Source: Bacteroidota bacterium | GTDB lineage: Bacteria; Bacteroidota; Ignavibacteria; Palsa-1295 | NCBI GenBank assembly: GCA_018266755.1 | Contig: JAFDZW010000006.1 | Coordinates: 124,001 to 188,000 of the forward strand | Direction: 5' to 3' | DNA length: 64,000 nt | Shown here: positions 1-11,020 of the stretch, piece after piece | Position numbering within the stretch: the first letter of the stretch is position 1 | Layout of the letters: the number at the start of each line of letters is the position of its first letter | Notes under the pieces: generated by a model | The model's input: only the letters and a program-made list of their open reading frames with translations | What the model was told of the DNA's origin: nothing | Databases searched by the model: none | Translations under genes and position numbers: made by a program

Positions 1-769
1 CGCCAATGAACTCGTCGGCGATCTCAACAGCCTGTTCGAGATATCCGCCCGGATTTCCACGCAAGTCGAGGATCAGCGACTTCATCCCTTGCGCTTTCAG
101 ATCTTCCAGTGCCTTTACCATCTCGTCATGCGAGGTCTGGATGAAATGCGTCAGTGCAATGTATGCCGTCTTATCGTCAACCATGAAGTGCGAGGTGACG
201 CTGGAAAGCGGGATAACATCACGGGTAATCTCAAAATGGAGGAGGTCAGGCGAACCGCTGCGCACAACGGATACCGTTACACGTGTCCCCTTCGGCCCGC
301 GAAGGTTCTTTTTGACGGAGTCTTCGGTAAACCCTTTCGTCGCACGGCCGTCGATCAGCACGATCTTATCGCCGGCAAGCAAACCGACCTTCTCGCTTGG
401 GCCGCCGGGAATAACCTGTTCGACAAGAATGGAGTCGTGGTTCAACGCGAACGACACGCCGATTCCCTCGAAGTTGCCTCGGAAATCTTCGTCTGACTGC
501 TTCACGTTCGTCGGCGGCATATACACCGAATGCGGGTCAAGCTCTTTGAGCAACCCGACGATCGCGGCTTCGTTGAGCTTGCCGAGATCGACCTTGTCGA
601 CGTAATACTGCGAGACGAGGGTGAACACCTCTTTGAACTTTACCAGCTGCTGGTACTCGTTATCGAGGGAGAACGCTTGCTGAATACGGGAGCCAAGCAG
701 TGCGCTGCAAACCACAAGCACGACTGCGAGCGAGGCAAGTCGGCGCTTACTGTACAAAAACGATTTCAT
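1..769 (-). CDS. S41-family C-terminal processing peptidase (CtpA-like), 3' part cut off by window edge
   Basis: The first 256 residues are visible and the gene runs off the left edge. The protein starts at an ATG at 767-769 and has an N-terminal membrane anchor or signal (about residues 11-26, LASLAVVLVVCSALLG). The N-terminal helical segment contains LLKELDPHSVYMP. A PDZ domain follows at about residues 95-180 (GIGVSF, VIPGGPSEKVGLLAGDKI). The start of the S41 catalytic fold is also visible, with LILDLRGNPGGYLEQAVEIA at about residues 232-251. The catalytic Ser/Lys pair lies outside the window. Family members are periplasmic serine proteases that trim C-termini or degrade misfolded envelope proteins, the PDZ domain gating substrate access. 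A murein transglycosylase gene lies just upstream in the same orientation, which fits an envelope-maintenance role. The family call is secure. The substrate is unknown. Confidence 0.93.
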   Translation of the reverse strand, partial: MKSFLYSKRRLASLAVVLVVCSALLGSRIQQAFSLDNEYQQLVKFKEVFTLVSQYYVDKVDLGKLNEAAIVGLLKELDPHSVYMPPTNVKQSDEDFRGNFEGIGVSFALNHDSILVEQVIPGGPSEKVGLLAGDKIVLIDGRATKGFTEDSVKKNLRGPKGTRVTVSVVRSGSPDLLHFEITRDVIPLSSVTSHFMVDDKTAYIALTHFIQTSHDEMVKALEDLKAQGMKSLILDLRGNPGGYLEQAVEIADEFIG

Positions 770-832
770 AGATATCGGATTCCTTCTCTTGAATTTGCAA
801 CACACCCCCTGCCGCCGAAGTTCAGCCGAGGC

Positions 833-1777
833 TTAGCGGACGGTCGTTCTGGACGTATCGTCGGCCGGCACCGTAATCGTGAACGTCCCGCTCGGGATAC
901 GGCGACTGACAAGCCAGGGATTGTAAATTTTCACATCCTTATACGAATACCCCAACCCCACTGCCCAGTCTGCGATGCTTTCGATCGGCCCGTTCACACT
1001 AATTGATTTGACATTGTGCAGGCTGTATCGCGGCACGTGACCGAACTTGAGTCCATATCGGTCACCATGTTCGAGCAATTCCTTTATTGCTGCGATACGG
1101 AACACATATCGCATAGTTTCCTCGTTGATATAGAGGTTCCAATAGTTCGTTTGGTGTTGGTACCGCAGCACCTCCGCGACATTGTCCTCGCTCATGTTAT
1201 ACGCAGCGCAGGCAAGCAAATAGTCGTTAAACTGGGCCTTCAGTGTTGCGAGATACCTGATCGCAGCACCTGTCGATTTGTACGGATCGAGGCGTTCGTC
1301 AATGTCGTCGTCAACACGCAGGCCCCACCGCTGGGCCGTCGGCGGGATCATCTGCCAAAAACCATGAGCCTTCGCCGGCGATTCGACGTTTCGCACGCCG
1401 CTTTCGGCAACCATCAGGTACTTCAGGTCGCGATCGAGGCCGTTCGCGTCGAGCGACGAATCGATCATAGACTCCCACCTGCCCAGACGTTTCCACCACA
1501 GGATTAATTGATCCGAATTGACGAGATTATAATAGAATTCGCGCTCAAACCGCTCCCGGACCTCCCAATCTTCAAGCAGCGGCAGTTGCTTGCCGAAGAG
1601 AACGACATTCGTCGGAGGGGTTACCGCAGTAACCGATATCGTATGCGAGCCGATCGTATCCACAAGGACCGAAGCGCCCGCACCCGAGACATTTCCGTTG
1701 CGATTAAATAGAAAGAACAGCAGTGCCAGCGGCACAACACCAAGCAGCAGACCGTATGAAAAATATTTGATCTTCAC
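833..1777 (-). CDS. Membrane-anchored lytic murein transglycosylase, SLT domain
   Basis: The 314-residue protein begins with a membrane segment (about residues 8-25, YGLLLGVVPLALLFFLF). It carries a family 1 SLT domain at about residues 105-235. The probable catalytic Glu is E125 in LMVAESG, followed by AHGFWQMIPPTAQRWGL and ACAAYNMSED. The last motif matches the family AYNxG motif loosely (Met-Ser replaces the usual Gly). Lytic transglycosylases cleave the glycan strand of peptidoglycan, forming 1,6-anhydromuramic acid, in the periplasm. The C-terminal 80 residues (PRYSLHNVKSISVNGPIESI onward) resemble the linker seen in MltD-type enzymes but lack a clear LysM repeat. It sits in the same orientation as the S41 protease gene, about 60 bases away. 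Family assignment is good. MltD-like subtype is inference. Confidence 0.88.
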   Translation of the reverse strand: MKIKYFSYGLLLGVVPLALLFFLFNRNGNVSGAGASVLVDTIGSHTISVTAVTPPTNVVLFGKQLPLLEDWEVRERFEREFYYNLVNSDQLILWWKRLGRWESMIDSSLDANGLDRDLKYLMVAESGVRNVESPAKAHGFWQMIPPTAQRWGLRVDDDIDERLDPYKSTGAAIRYLATLKAQFNDYLLACAAYNMSEDNVAEVLRYQHQTNYWNLYINEETMRYVFRIAAIKELLEHGDRYGLKFGHVPRYSLHNVKSISVNGPIESIADWAVGLGYSYKDVKIYNPWLVSRRIPSGTFTITVPADDTSRTTVR

Positions 1778-1787
1778 GAAGTAGAGA

Positions 1788-2768
1788 TCACCAGCCGAGC
1801 GACCGCATCTCGCCCGAGACCTCGAGCGTTCCGATCACGTCCTTCATAGACGAACAGCCCTGCGATGTGAGCAGTTGCGTCAGTTCGTCACGGACACGGA
1901 TCGACGCATCCGGATGCACAAAGTTCATCGTACCGATCTGCACCGCACTCGCGCCGACGATGAAGAATTCCATCGCATCGGAAGCAGTGGCAATCCCACC
2001 GATCCCAATAATGGGGAGTTTCGTAGCTTTTCGGGCTTCGTAGACTTTCGCAATTGCAATCGGACGAATTGCAGGACCGGAGAGGCCTCCGGTGACCGTC
2101 GACAACCTCGGACGTTTCGTCCGGATATCCACCGACATGCCGACAACCGTATTAATAAGCGATATTGCGTCGGCACCGCAATCTTCGCATGCCTGTGCGA
2201 ACGGTGCTACACTCGTGACGTTCGGCGTGAGTTTGATCGCCAACAGTTTTTTTGTCAGCGGACGCAGTGCCCGAACAACTTCTTCGACCATCCCCACATT
2301 CGTGCCGAACGAAAGTCCCCCGTCTTTGACGTTCGGGCAGCTTACGTTGATCTCATAGCCTACTAAGTTACCTGTCGCATTTGCTTCGATCTTCTCGAGC
2401 ACACTGCAATACTCCCCGACGCTCGACGCGGCGATGTTTGCGATGATCTTTGTGTCGAACTCTGCGAGATACGGCAATTTCTCGGTGACGAATGCATCGA
2501 CACCTACATTTGCAAGACCGATGGAGTTGAGCATCCCGGATGGCGTTTCGACAATGCGGCGTGGGAAGTTACCAGGGCGCGGATTCCAGCTAACCGATTT
2601 CGTTACAATCGCACCGATACCACTAATATCGCAGAAACGGGCAGCTTCGGAGCCATAGCCGAACGTCCCGCTGGCTACGAAGATCGGATTGGCAAATCGT
2701 ACGCCCGCGATCTCGATTCCCAGATTGACGGTCGTTGCGGATTTTGAAGATTTCTCGTTCACGCTCAT
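1788..2768 (-). CDS. pyrD: Dihydroorotate dehydrogenase class 1B, catalytic subunit
   Basis: The 326-residue FMN enzyme oxidises dihydroorotate to orotate in pyrimidine synthesis. I chose the ATG at 2766-2768 because it overlaps the pyrK stop (TAATG) and the protein then begins directly before the conserved NLGIEIAGVRFANPIFVASG. A longer frame upstream would read through pyrK. Visible motifs are GSEAARFCDISG, the SVSWNPRPGN loop, and NVSCPNVK with the class 1B active-site base Cys at about residue 144. C-terminal phosphate-binding motifs are PIIGIGGIATASDAMEF and GASAVQIGTMNF. Class 1B enzymes form a heterotetramer with PyrK and use NAD+ as final acceptor. The overlapping pyrK gene immediately upstream strongly supports this subtype over class 1A or class 2. 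Translational coupling is likely. Confidence 0.96.
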   Translation of the reverse strand: MSVNEKSSKSATTVNLGIEIAGVRFANPIFVASGTFGYGSEAARFCDISGIGAIVTKSVSWNPRPGNFPRRIVETPSGMLNSIGLANVGVDAFVTEKLPYLAEFDTKIIANIAASSVGEYCSVLEKIEANATGNLVGYEINVSCPNVKDGGLSFGTNVGMVEEVVRALRPLTKKLLAIKLTPNVTSVAPFAQACEDCGADAISLINTVVGMSVDIRTKRPRLSTVTGGLSGPAIRPIAIAKVYEARKATKLPIIGIGGIATASDAMEFFIVGASAVQIGTMNFVHPDASIRVRDELTQLLTSQGCSSMKDVIGTLEVSGEMRSLGW

Positions 2769-3544
2769 TAGAATACGATCTGCTCCCGTTCGAATGACGG
2801 TCCGTGTGTGCAGACCAAATGAAATTTCTTTCCAGTTTTCTCGAGTTCTGCCGCTGTGGTTTGTACAGGGCATCCCTGGCAGATTCCGACGCCGCAGGCC
2901 ATCTCTGTCTCGAGGCTCACCTCGCAAGGAATATCGAACTCTGCCGCAAGCGTCGTTGCAGCACGCATCATTGGTGTTGGACCGCAGACGAACAGTTTGG
3001 GGTGAGCATACGCGACGGAGCGCAGATCGCTTCGCAGAAGATCGATAACGGACCCTCGATATCCCTTGCTGCCGTCGTCTGTTGCGTAATGGACGCGTTT
3101 GAGATACTCATCGGCAAAGAGACGTTCGTTGCGCGCACCGTAATATGTCTCGAATGGGATATTGCTGGACTCACACGCTTGCGTAAGCGATGGCATCGAG
3201 GCAACACCAACGCCACCAACCAATAGAATGGCAGTTGAAAATGATCCCGAATTGTATTTCCAAGGCGATCCTAACGGCCCGATCACATCGAGCGAATCCC
3301 CGACCAGTGCCTTCGATAATTCCTCCGTCCCTTTCCCATGGATCTGAATGATCACTTCGATCCATCCTTCACCCGTCTGATAGACGCTGAACGGACGACG
3401 CAATAGCGGGTCAATGGCACCCGTTCGTGGAAGGATATTGACGAATTGTCCCGGCTGAACGGACGAAGCAATCGTAGGAGCCGCGAGGCGCAGGACGAAG
3501 AGGTCGTGTGTTAGTGTTCGCTTTGCGACGAGGGGTGCAAGCAC
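2768..3544 (-). CDS. pyrK: Dihydroorotate dehydrogenase electron transfer subunit
   Basis: The 258-residue iron-sulfur flavoprotein passes electrons from PyrD to NAD+. The N-terminal FAD-binding barrel carries RRPFSVY at about residues 49-55. The NAD-binding fold has LLVGGVGVASMPSL and FVCGPTPMM. The C-terminal 2Fe-2S site has Cys at about 217, 222, 225 and 245 (MACGVGICQGC and LVCTHGP), the standard spacing for PyrK. Its stop overlaps the pyrD start by one base, so the two subunits are probably translated together in equal amounts. Length and motifs are normal for the family. The carA gene of the same pathway is 7.5 kb away in the same window but not in this operon. Confidence 0.96.
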   Translation of the reverse strand: MLAPLVAKRTLTHDLFVLRLAAPTIASSVQPGQFVNILPRTGAIDPLLRRPFSVYQTGEGWIEVIIQIHGKGTEELSKALVGDSLDVIGPLGSPWKYNSGSFSTAILLVGGVGVASMPSLTQACESSNIPFETYYGARNERLFADEYLKRVHYATDDGSKGYRGSVIDLLRSDLRSVAYAHPKLFVCGPTPMMRAATTLAAEFDIPCEVSLETEMACGVGICQGCPVQTTAAELEKTGKKFHLVCTHGPSFEREQIVF

Positions 3545-3590
3545 TGCGTACGAAAGAAGTGAATGTCTCTAAACGATACGCGTGCAATAA

Positions 3591-5786
3591 TCATTTCGGC
3601 GCGACAGGTTTCGTCGTATCCTGAACGGGTCTGACGGCGGTACGACGACGCTCGATGTCGGCAAGAGCGTATGCAATTTTGGGCTTGAGATATTCGGCAT
3701 ACCGTGAGAACGGGTATTCCTTCACGACCCGGGAATAGTAGACCAACGCGGAATCGTATTTCTTGCCATCTTCGTAGTAAGTCCCGATCGTATAGAGCGC
3801 ACGCGGGGCGACATCTTCGCGGGGATATTGTGCCACAATGGAAAGTAACGCAGGCTTCACGAATTCGATCGAACTGGTCTTTAACGATGCTCCGGCATTT
3901 CGGTAAGCTATTTCGCCAGGCGAATCTTTCCCTCGTTTGCCACTATACTCGATCGCGGCTTGCTGTGCATATTTTGTCTCGCCAAAATCTTTTTGCAGAA
4001 CGCCGATCAACGAATCCCGCACCTCCGGATGGCCGGTCTCATGCTCCAACTGGACCCACGAGAAGAGTACCTGCGCCTGCAGCGCCATCGATGCCGTGTC
4101 GTTACGATAGTACGTAGTAGAGAGAGCCTTGCGATACTCACTCACAGCCTCGTCATTCTCATCGAAACTCTCGAACGCGCGACCGATCTCGAAATGCGCG
4201 CGCGCAGCCGTACGATGCACGCTGTCGATATAGCGGGCAGTGTCCGAGAAGTCAATCTGAAAGACGTTTACCCCGCTCGACGCCTTCTGCCGGCGGAGGC
4301 GTTCGACGATATCGTTAAACCTCTTTTCATCAGCCGGGGGGACGGTATAATTCTCACCGGGCGACCACTTCGAACCGATATACTCCTTCATCGCATCGTT
4401 GTGTAGTTCCGATTCGATGGTCTGCTGCATCCCGGGATGTCTGCGCATCTTGCCGAGGATGCGCTCCATGGTATCGATGCGGACCAATTGATACTTCCAT
4501 TCGGCAAAGCGTGAGAGCGCACGCATGCGGTTATTGACGTAGTCGTTCATCTCGATCGTCGAGAAGTCCTTCGTCCCGATAATGATATTCGCCAGTCGTG
4601 CAGCCGAGTCATACTGTCCGATCTCGCGGAAAATCTCGGCCTGGCGAAAGCGCGAGCGGGCCATGACTGCCTGGGAGGTGCTGCGATACATCGTATCGAG
4701 CGCGAAGTACGCTGCTCTGACCCGTGGAAACGACTGTTCGATAAAACTCTGGCTTCGCAACTCGCCGGCATGGGCATCGCGTTCGGTCATATCGACAGTA
4801 TAGGCAAGCTCGAAATTCGCGGCCGGGTGTGTCGGGGCGAAGCGCGACTTCTCGACGATCTGTTCGAAGGTCTGGCGGGCAGCATCGTACTTCTTTTGAC
4901 GACGCTGGGCCTCGCCTTCCCCGCTGAGCGCCTCGCCTTGGAATGTATTATCGTTCGTTGCCGAGGCCGCGTTTGCGAACGCCTGTTCGGCGAGATCGAA
5001 ATGACCGGTTACAAAGAGCAAGCGGCCACGATCGTATTCCATCTGGGCGAACTCGTTGCCGGAAATTCCCTCTTCTGCCTGCTTCAACTCATCGGCTGCG
5101 CGTTCGTAATTGTCGTATGACGATGAGACCAACAGATCGGCGAAGGTCTTATGGATCTGCGAGCGAAGTTCTTTATCCCCGCTCGTCTCTTTTTTCAAGA
5201 TCTCTTCGAGCGATGTCGTCGCAGAATCGGCCTGACCAGTTGCGACCAGCGACTCGGAGAGATACATCCCCGTCTCATTCGCATATTTTGTATCGGGGTA
5301 GCGATAGAGCAATTCGTAGAACTTCCGTTTGGCGCCGGCGTAATCGCTTTTATAATAGAGCGCCTTTCCAACGATAAACAAAGCATCCTCGGTGTATTTC
5401 GTTGGCTTTGACGCCGCAAGCACTTTCGAGCCGAGGATGACGGCTGAATCGAGATGCATCGAGGCCGCACCTTTCAGGATCGTGGTCTTCGGTTTGCAGA
5501 CAAGAGGAAACGCGATGACCGGCGGCCCCTGCTTGCGCCGGACCTCGTAACTGAGCAACTCCTCTTCCATCCAATGATGGGTATAGGCTGCGGCAATGGC
5601 GCCGTTCTGAGTGCTCGACTCCGCGCTGACCAGCGATTCGTATTGGTCGAGGTGCCACTGCGCGAGGTAGAGGACGTTGAAATACGTCGTAAAATTTCTG
5701 AAGAACGTACACGACCCCACGATCGCTGTGAGCAGCAGAATTGTGGCGAATGGCGCTATTTTCGGCGAAATGCGGCTTGGCATCAT
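3591..5786 (-). CDS. TPR-repeat lipoprotein, SprE/PorW-like (possible T9SS accessory protein)
   Basis: I chose the ATG at 5784-5786 (731 residues) over an upstream start at 5849, because it gives a clean lipoprotein signal ending in AIVGSC with the lipidated Cys at about residue 26. After the Cys comes FRNFTTYFNVLYLAQWHLDQ. An Asn/Tyr-rich segment like this follows the lipid anchor in SprE/PorW lipoproteins of gliding and type IX-secreting Bacteroidota. The rest is helical TPR-type repeats (for example ALYYKSDYAGAKRKFYELLY, EDALF and APRALYTIGTYYEDGKKYDS). The protein should sit in the outer membrane facing the periplasm. The window contains at least two T9SS cargo proteins, so a T9SS role is plausible, but the match is by pattern only. 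The safe call is a TPR lipoprotein. Confidence 0.75.
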   Translation of the reverse strand: MMPSRISPKIAPFATILLLTAIVGSCTFFRNFTTYFNVLYLAQWHLDQYESLVSAESSTQNGAIAAAYTHHWMEEELLSYEVRRKQGPPVIAFPLVCKPKTTILKGAASMHLDSAVILGSKVLAASKPTKYTEDALFIVGKALYYKSDYAGAKRKFYELLYRYPDTKYANETGMYLSESLVATGQADSATTSLEEILKKETSGDKELRSQIHKTFADLLVSSSYDNYERAADELKQAEEGISGNEFAQMEYDRGRLLFVTGHFDLAEQAFANAASATNDNTFQGEALSGEGEAQRRQKKYDAARQTFEQIVEKSRFAPTHPAANFELAYTVDMTERDAHAGELRSQSFIEQSFPRVRAAYFALDTMYRSTSQAVMARSRFRQAEIFREIGQYDSAARLANIIIGTKDFSTIEMNDYVNNRMRALSRFAEWKYQLVRIDTMERILGKMRRHPGMQQTIESELHNDAMKEYIGSKWSPGENYTVPPADEKRFNDIVERLRRQKASSGVNVFQIDFSDTARYIDSVHRTAARAHFEIGRAFESFDENDEAVSEYRKALSTTYYRNDTASMALQAQVLFSWVQLEHETGHPEVRDSLIGVLQKDFGETKYAQQAAIEYSGKRGKDSPGEIAYRNAGASLKTSSIEFVKPALLSIVAQYPREDVAPRALYTIGTYYEDGKKYDSALVYYSRVVKEYPFSRYAEYLKPKIAYALADIERRRTAVRPVQDTTKPVAPK

Positions 5787-5929
5787 TCTTGCAACGAGTA
5801 GAGACAATACCAAGTTCGAGCTAACCCGCAAGTGACGGATTTTTCCCAAGCGAGGGAATCGAACGGCAACGTTCGCAATTGATACGAAGTCTTAATTGCG
5901 AATTTATTAAGACTCAGTCTACATTGTCG

Positions 5930-5937
5930 TATATTTG
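5930..5937 (+). promoter_or_regulatory. Bacteroidota-type -7 promoter element
   Basis: TATATTTG matches the Bacteroidota sigma-ABfr -7 consensus TAnnTTTG exactly. It lies 8 bases before the ATG at 5945, so transcription would begin at or within a few bases of the start codon, giving a leaderless or nearly leaderless mRNA. I see no TTG at the expected 17-23 bases upstream. Confidence 0.5.
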
Positions 5938-5944
5938 TATCGAG

Positions 5945-6742
5945 ATGATCAACCGAACCACCATATCGGCCATTCGAGTAGCCGCAGCAGCGCTCCTGCT
6001 GGGGATGCTCGTCCAAACGGCACAGGCGAACCGTCGCCATTTTACCTACACGTATGAAAGCCCGGTACTGCCCTCCGGCAGCCGGGAGATCGAAATCTGG
6101 AATACCCTTCGAACCGATAAAGGCGCCTTTTTCAGAGGACTGGACCACCGGATGGAATTGGAGTGGGGGCTCGGCGCAGGCCTGCAAAGCTCGCTCTATT
6201 TCAATCTAAGCTCCGAATCGGCAGCGGATGGCCTGGGCGGAATTGCGAGCGAATCGGAATATAGCTTCTCGAATGAATGGAAGTGGAGCCTGACGAATCC
6301 TGTCGCCGACGCACTTGGCTCGGCGCTCTATGCAGAGTGGACCGTCGAACATGACGCGACCGAACTCGAAGGCAAAGTGATTCTCGACAAACAAGTCGGC
6401 AATCTGCTGTTCGCCGCGAACGGCACCTTCGAGCACGAATTTCCTGCCCTTGGCAACGAAACGAACAATACGGCAGAAGCAACACTCGGTATCGCCTATC
6501 TCATCGACGAGTTCTCGGTCGGGATCGAAGCCCGTCATCATACGAGAACGATTGGCGAAGAGAGTTATAGCGGACTGTTCGTCGGACCGTCGCTTTCGTT
6601 TAGCGGAAAGAACTGGTGGGCTGCTGCATCGGTGATGCCGCAGATCGGTATCGGCGCAAATAAGAATAATACCAACGAGAATCTCGAACTGCTCGAGCAT
6701 GAAAAGCTTGAGGTCCGATTCCTTCTTTCGTTCGAATTGTGA
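5945..6742 (+). CDS. Putative outer-membrane beta-barrel protein, unknown function
   Basis: The 265-residue protein starts at ATG 5945, which gives a typical signal peptide (ISAIRVAAAALLLGMLVQTA followed by QAN). A start 66 bases upstream would add a non-signal-like stretch. The mature part alternates hydrophobic and polar residues in strand-like segments (for example SSLYFNLSSE, FSVGIEARHH, WWAAASVMPQIGIGA) and ends in RFLLSFEL, as expected for a small barrel. No enzymatic motif is seen. Its stop overlaps the ATG of a cytochrome c lipoprotein gene (TGATG), so the two are probably made together. Envelope electron transfer or sensing of copper-like stress are possible settings, but no function can be assigned from sequence. 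Confidence 0.8.
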   Translation: MINRTTISAIRVAAAALLLGMLVQTAQANRRHFTYTYESPVLPSGSREIEIWNTLRTDKGAFFRGLDHRMELEWGLGAGLQSSLYFNLSSESAADGLGGIASESEYSFSNEWKWSLTNPVADALGSALYAEWTVEHDATELEGKVILDKQVGNLLFAANGTFEHEFPALGNETNNTAEATLGIAYLIDEFSVGIEARHHTRTIGEESYSGLFVGPSLSFSGKNWWAAASVMPQIGIGANKNNTNENLELLEHEKLEVRFLLSFEL

Positions 6743-7119
6743 TGAAGACTACGAGCCTCACCGGCATCTATCGCAGAGTCGGAGCATACCCGCTCCTTGC
6801 AGGGTTGGCGTTCGCAATCTTCGGATGCGCGAGCGCCATCCCTCATCTTTCTTCTTCCGAGAAAGCATCGGTACCCGCAGAATGGGCCAACGTCGATCTC
6901 GAACACGGTCGCGCAGTCTATATCAAAAACTGCGGCGCGTGCCATACGCTGCACTCCCCCGCCGAGCATTCGCCCGACGACTGGAAAAAGCTCTTTGGTG
7001 AAATGGCGTCGAAGACGACAATGAGCCAATCAGACAGCACGGCAGTGGTCGCATATCTTAGTCTGGCCTCCCATTCGTATGCAGCCCATGCAACCTCGAA
7101 CATGGCACCAACCAATTAA
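6742..7119 (+). CDS. Small c-type cytochrome lipoprotein
   Basis: The 125-residue protein starts at ATG 6742, overlapping the stop of the preceding barrel gene. A GTG three bases upstream is an alternative. The N-terminus is a lipoprotein signal (GLAFAIFGC, lipidated Cys at about residue 29). A single CxxCH haem-binding motif, CGACH, lies at residues 64-68 after GRAVYIKN, as in class I cytochrome c. A Met for the sixth ligand is available in the MASKTTMSQSD segment (about residues 83-93). Haem would be attached covalently in the periplasm. Size fits a single-haem domain. The partner redox protein is unknown. Coupling to a barrel protein suggests a position at the outer membrane. Confidence 0.85.
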   Translation: MKTTSLTGIYRRVGAYPLLAGLAFAIFGCASAIPHLSSSEKASVPAEWANVDLEHGRAVYIKNCGACHTLHSPAEHSPDDWKKLFGEMASKTTMSQSDSTAVVAYLSLASHSYAAHATSNMAPTN

Positions 7120-7246
7120 TCGGTCGGTTAGACTGGTAGCCGGTTGTCGGGTAACGACCCTGTTTGTACGGCATACGAAGAAGCGGCTCTGAGCCACCTC
7201 CGTCTGCGCAAACGGGCGATACTAATGTTACTTTTCGTACCATGGA

Positions 7247-8250
7247 ATGCGAAACTTCCTTCTCGTATTAATTATTTCTTGCTCCATTGGATGCCTTTCG
7301 TATGCACAACCGATTAGACCGGTTGGAGGCGGTGGAGCAGCAGATATGGTTGTGAGAGTTGATCACTCGAGGAGCAACGTTTGTCCGGGCGAAGGCGATA
7401 CACTTCGAGTAATGATTTTCTCTACGACGAATGATGCAGTGTATCCGCACATGCGGCTATTGGGTTCTGATACTGCAGATTATACAATCGTTCGCGCTCC
7501 TGCAGATTCCATCACTCACATGGGTATCGACAGCCCATTGATAGTTATCCGACCGAATCATTCCGGGAGACTCCTTGATTCAGTCGAGGTGACAAGCCCG
7601 AACATGATCGGACCAAGAACGGATACATTCTCGATCACGATGAACTGTCCGAGGATCCAAGTAAATTTCTCCCCAATAATTCCGGTATCTGTTGGCGGAC
7701 ACTCTTCCTTCTCGGTCGTTCTATCAAATCCATCCGACTGCGCAATCGGTATTGATAGTATGTATCTGGAGTTGAATGACGGTACGTTCTCTCTTGGTCC
7801 CTTGGTTTCGCATACAAGCATTGACGCACACGGAATGCTCACGATGTCCGGAAGTTTTAATCCTTCGACCTTCCAACAAACCTACTCTACACGACTCATA
7901 GTCCAAACATCGGCACCGTGCACAGAGGATTCCATCGTATTGGATATATCTGGAACGTCACTGGTCGGCATGGTCGACGTCGTCGGGCCTCCGGCGGTAG
8001 TACTTTCGGATCCGAAGCCTAACCCTGCTTCGGCAGAGGTCACATTCACCGTAACGAATGTGACCGGTGCGAACGCCGTGATCGGTGTGTACGATTCACA
8101 GAGCAAGCGGGTGATGAGCCTGTTCGCTGGTATCATCGGTGCCGATCCAAGAACATTCCGGTTTGATACACGAGGTCTCTCCAACGGTGTGTATCATATC
8201 GTTGCGAACATCGGTCCAGAAATACTCGTCTCGAATCAGGTGGTTCTGCG

Positions 8251-8254
<4 letters not shown>
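7247..8254 (+). CDS. Secreted protein with type IX secretion C-terminal sorting domain
   Basis: The 335-residue protein has a short signal peptide (LLVLIISCSIGCLSYAQ), a middle of Ig-like or beta-sandwich strands, and a C-terminal type A T9SS sorting domain of about 80 residues. The domain begins LSDPKPNPASAEVTFTV, continues GVYDSQSKRVMSLFAG, LSNGVYHIVA, and ends NQVVLR. In this secretion route the domain is recognised by the outer-membrane translocon and removed on the cell surface. No enzyme motif is seen in the middle part, so it may be a structural or adhesive surface protein. Its stop codon overlaps the convergent lon stop by four bases. The secretion call is good. The function is unknown. 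Confidence 0.85.
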
Positions 8255-10920
<2,666 letters not shown>

Positions 10921-10933
10921 ACGATAAGATAGA

Positions 10934-10956
10934 ATTGCCGGCTCGGAGCCGGCAAT
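10934..10956 (-). terminator. Strong hairpin between carA and lon (terminator or leader attenuator)
   Basis: Arms ATTGCCGGC and GCCGGCAAT (extendable by two pairs) surround a five-base loop. Read on the minus strand the hairpin is followed by TCTATCTTAT and then the lon start at 10920. It could terminate carA transcription before lon, or lie in the lon 5' leader if lon is promoted from 10957-11020. The U-tract is interrupted, so termination strength is uncertain. Confidence 0.55.
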
Positions 10957-11020
10957 TGCATAACAATAAATATTCAGAAAAGTCTTTACGAAGGATGCCC
11001 GCAAATGTTATCCGGGTAGG

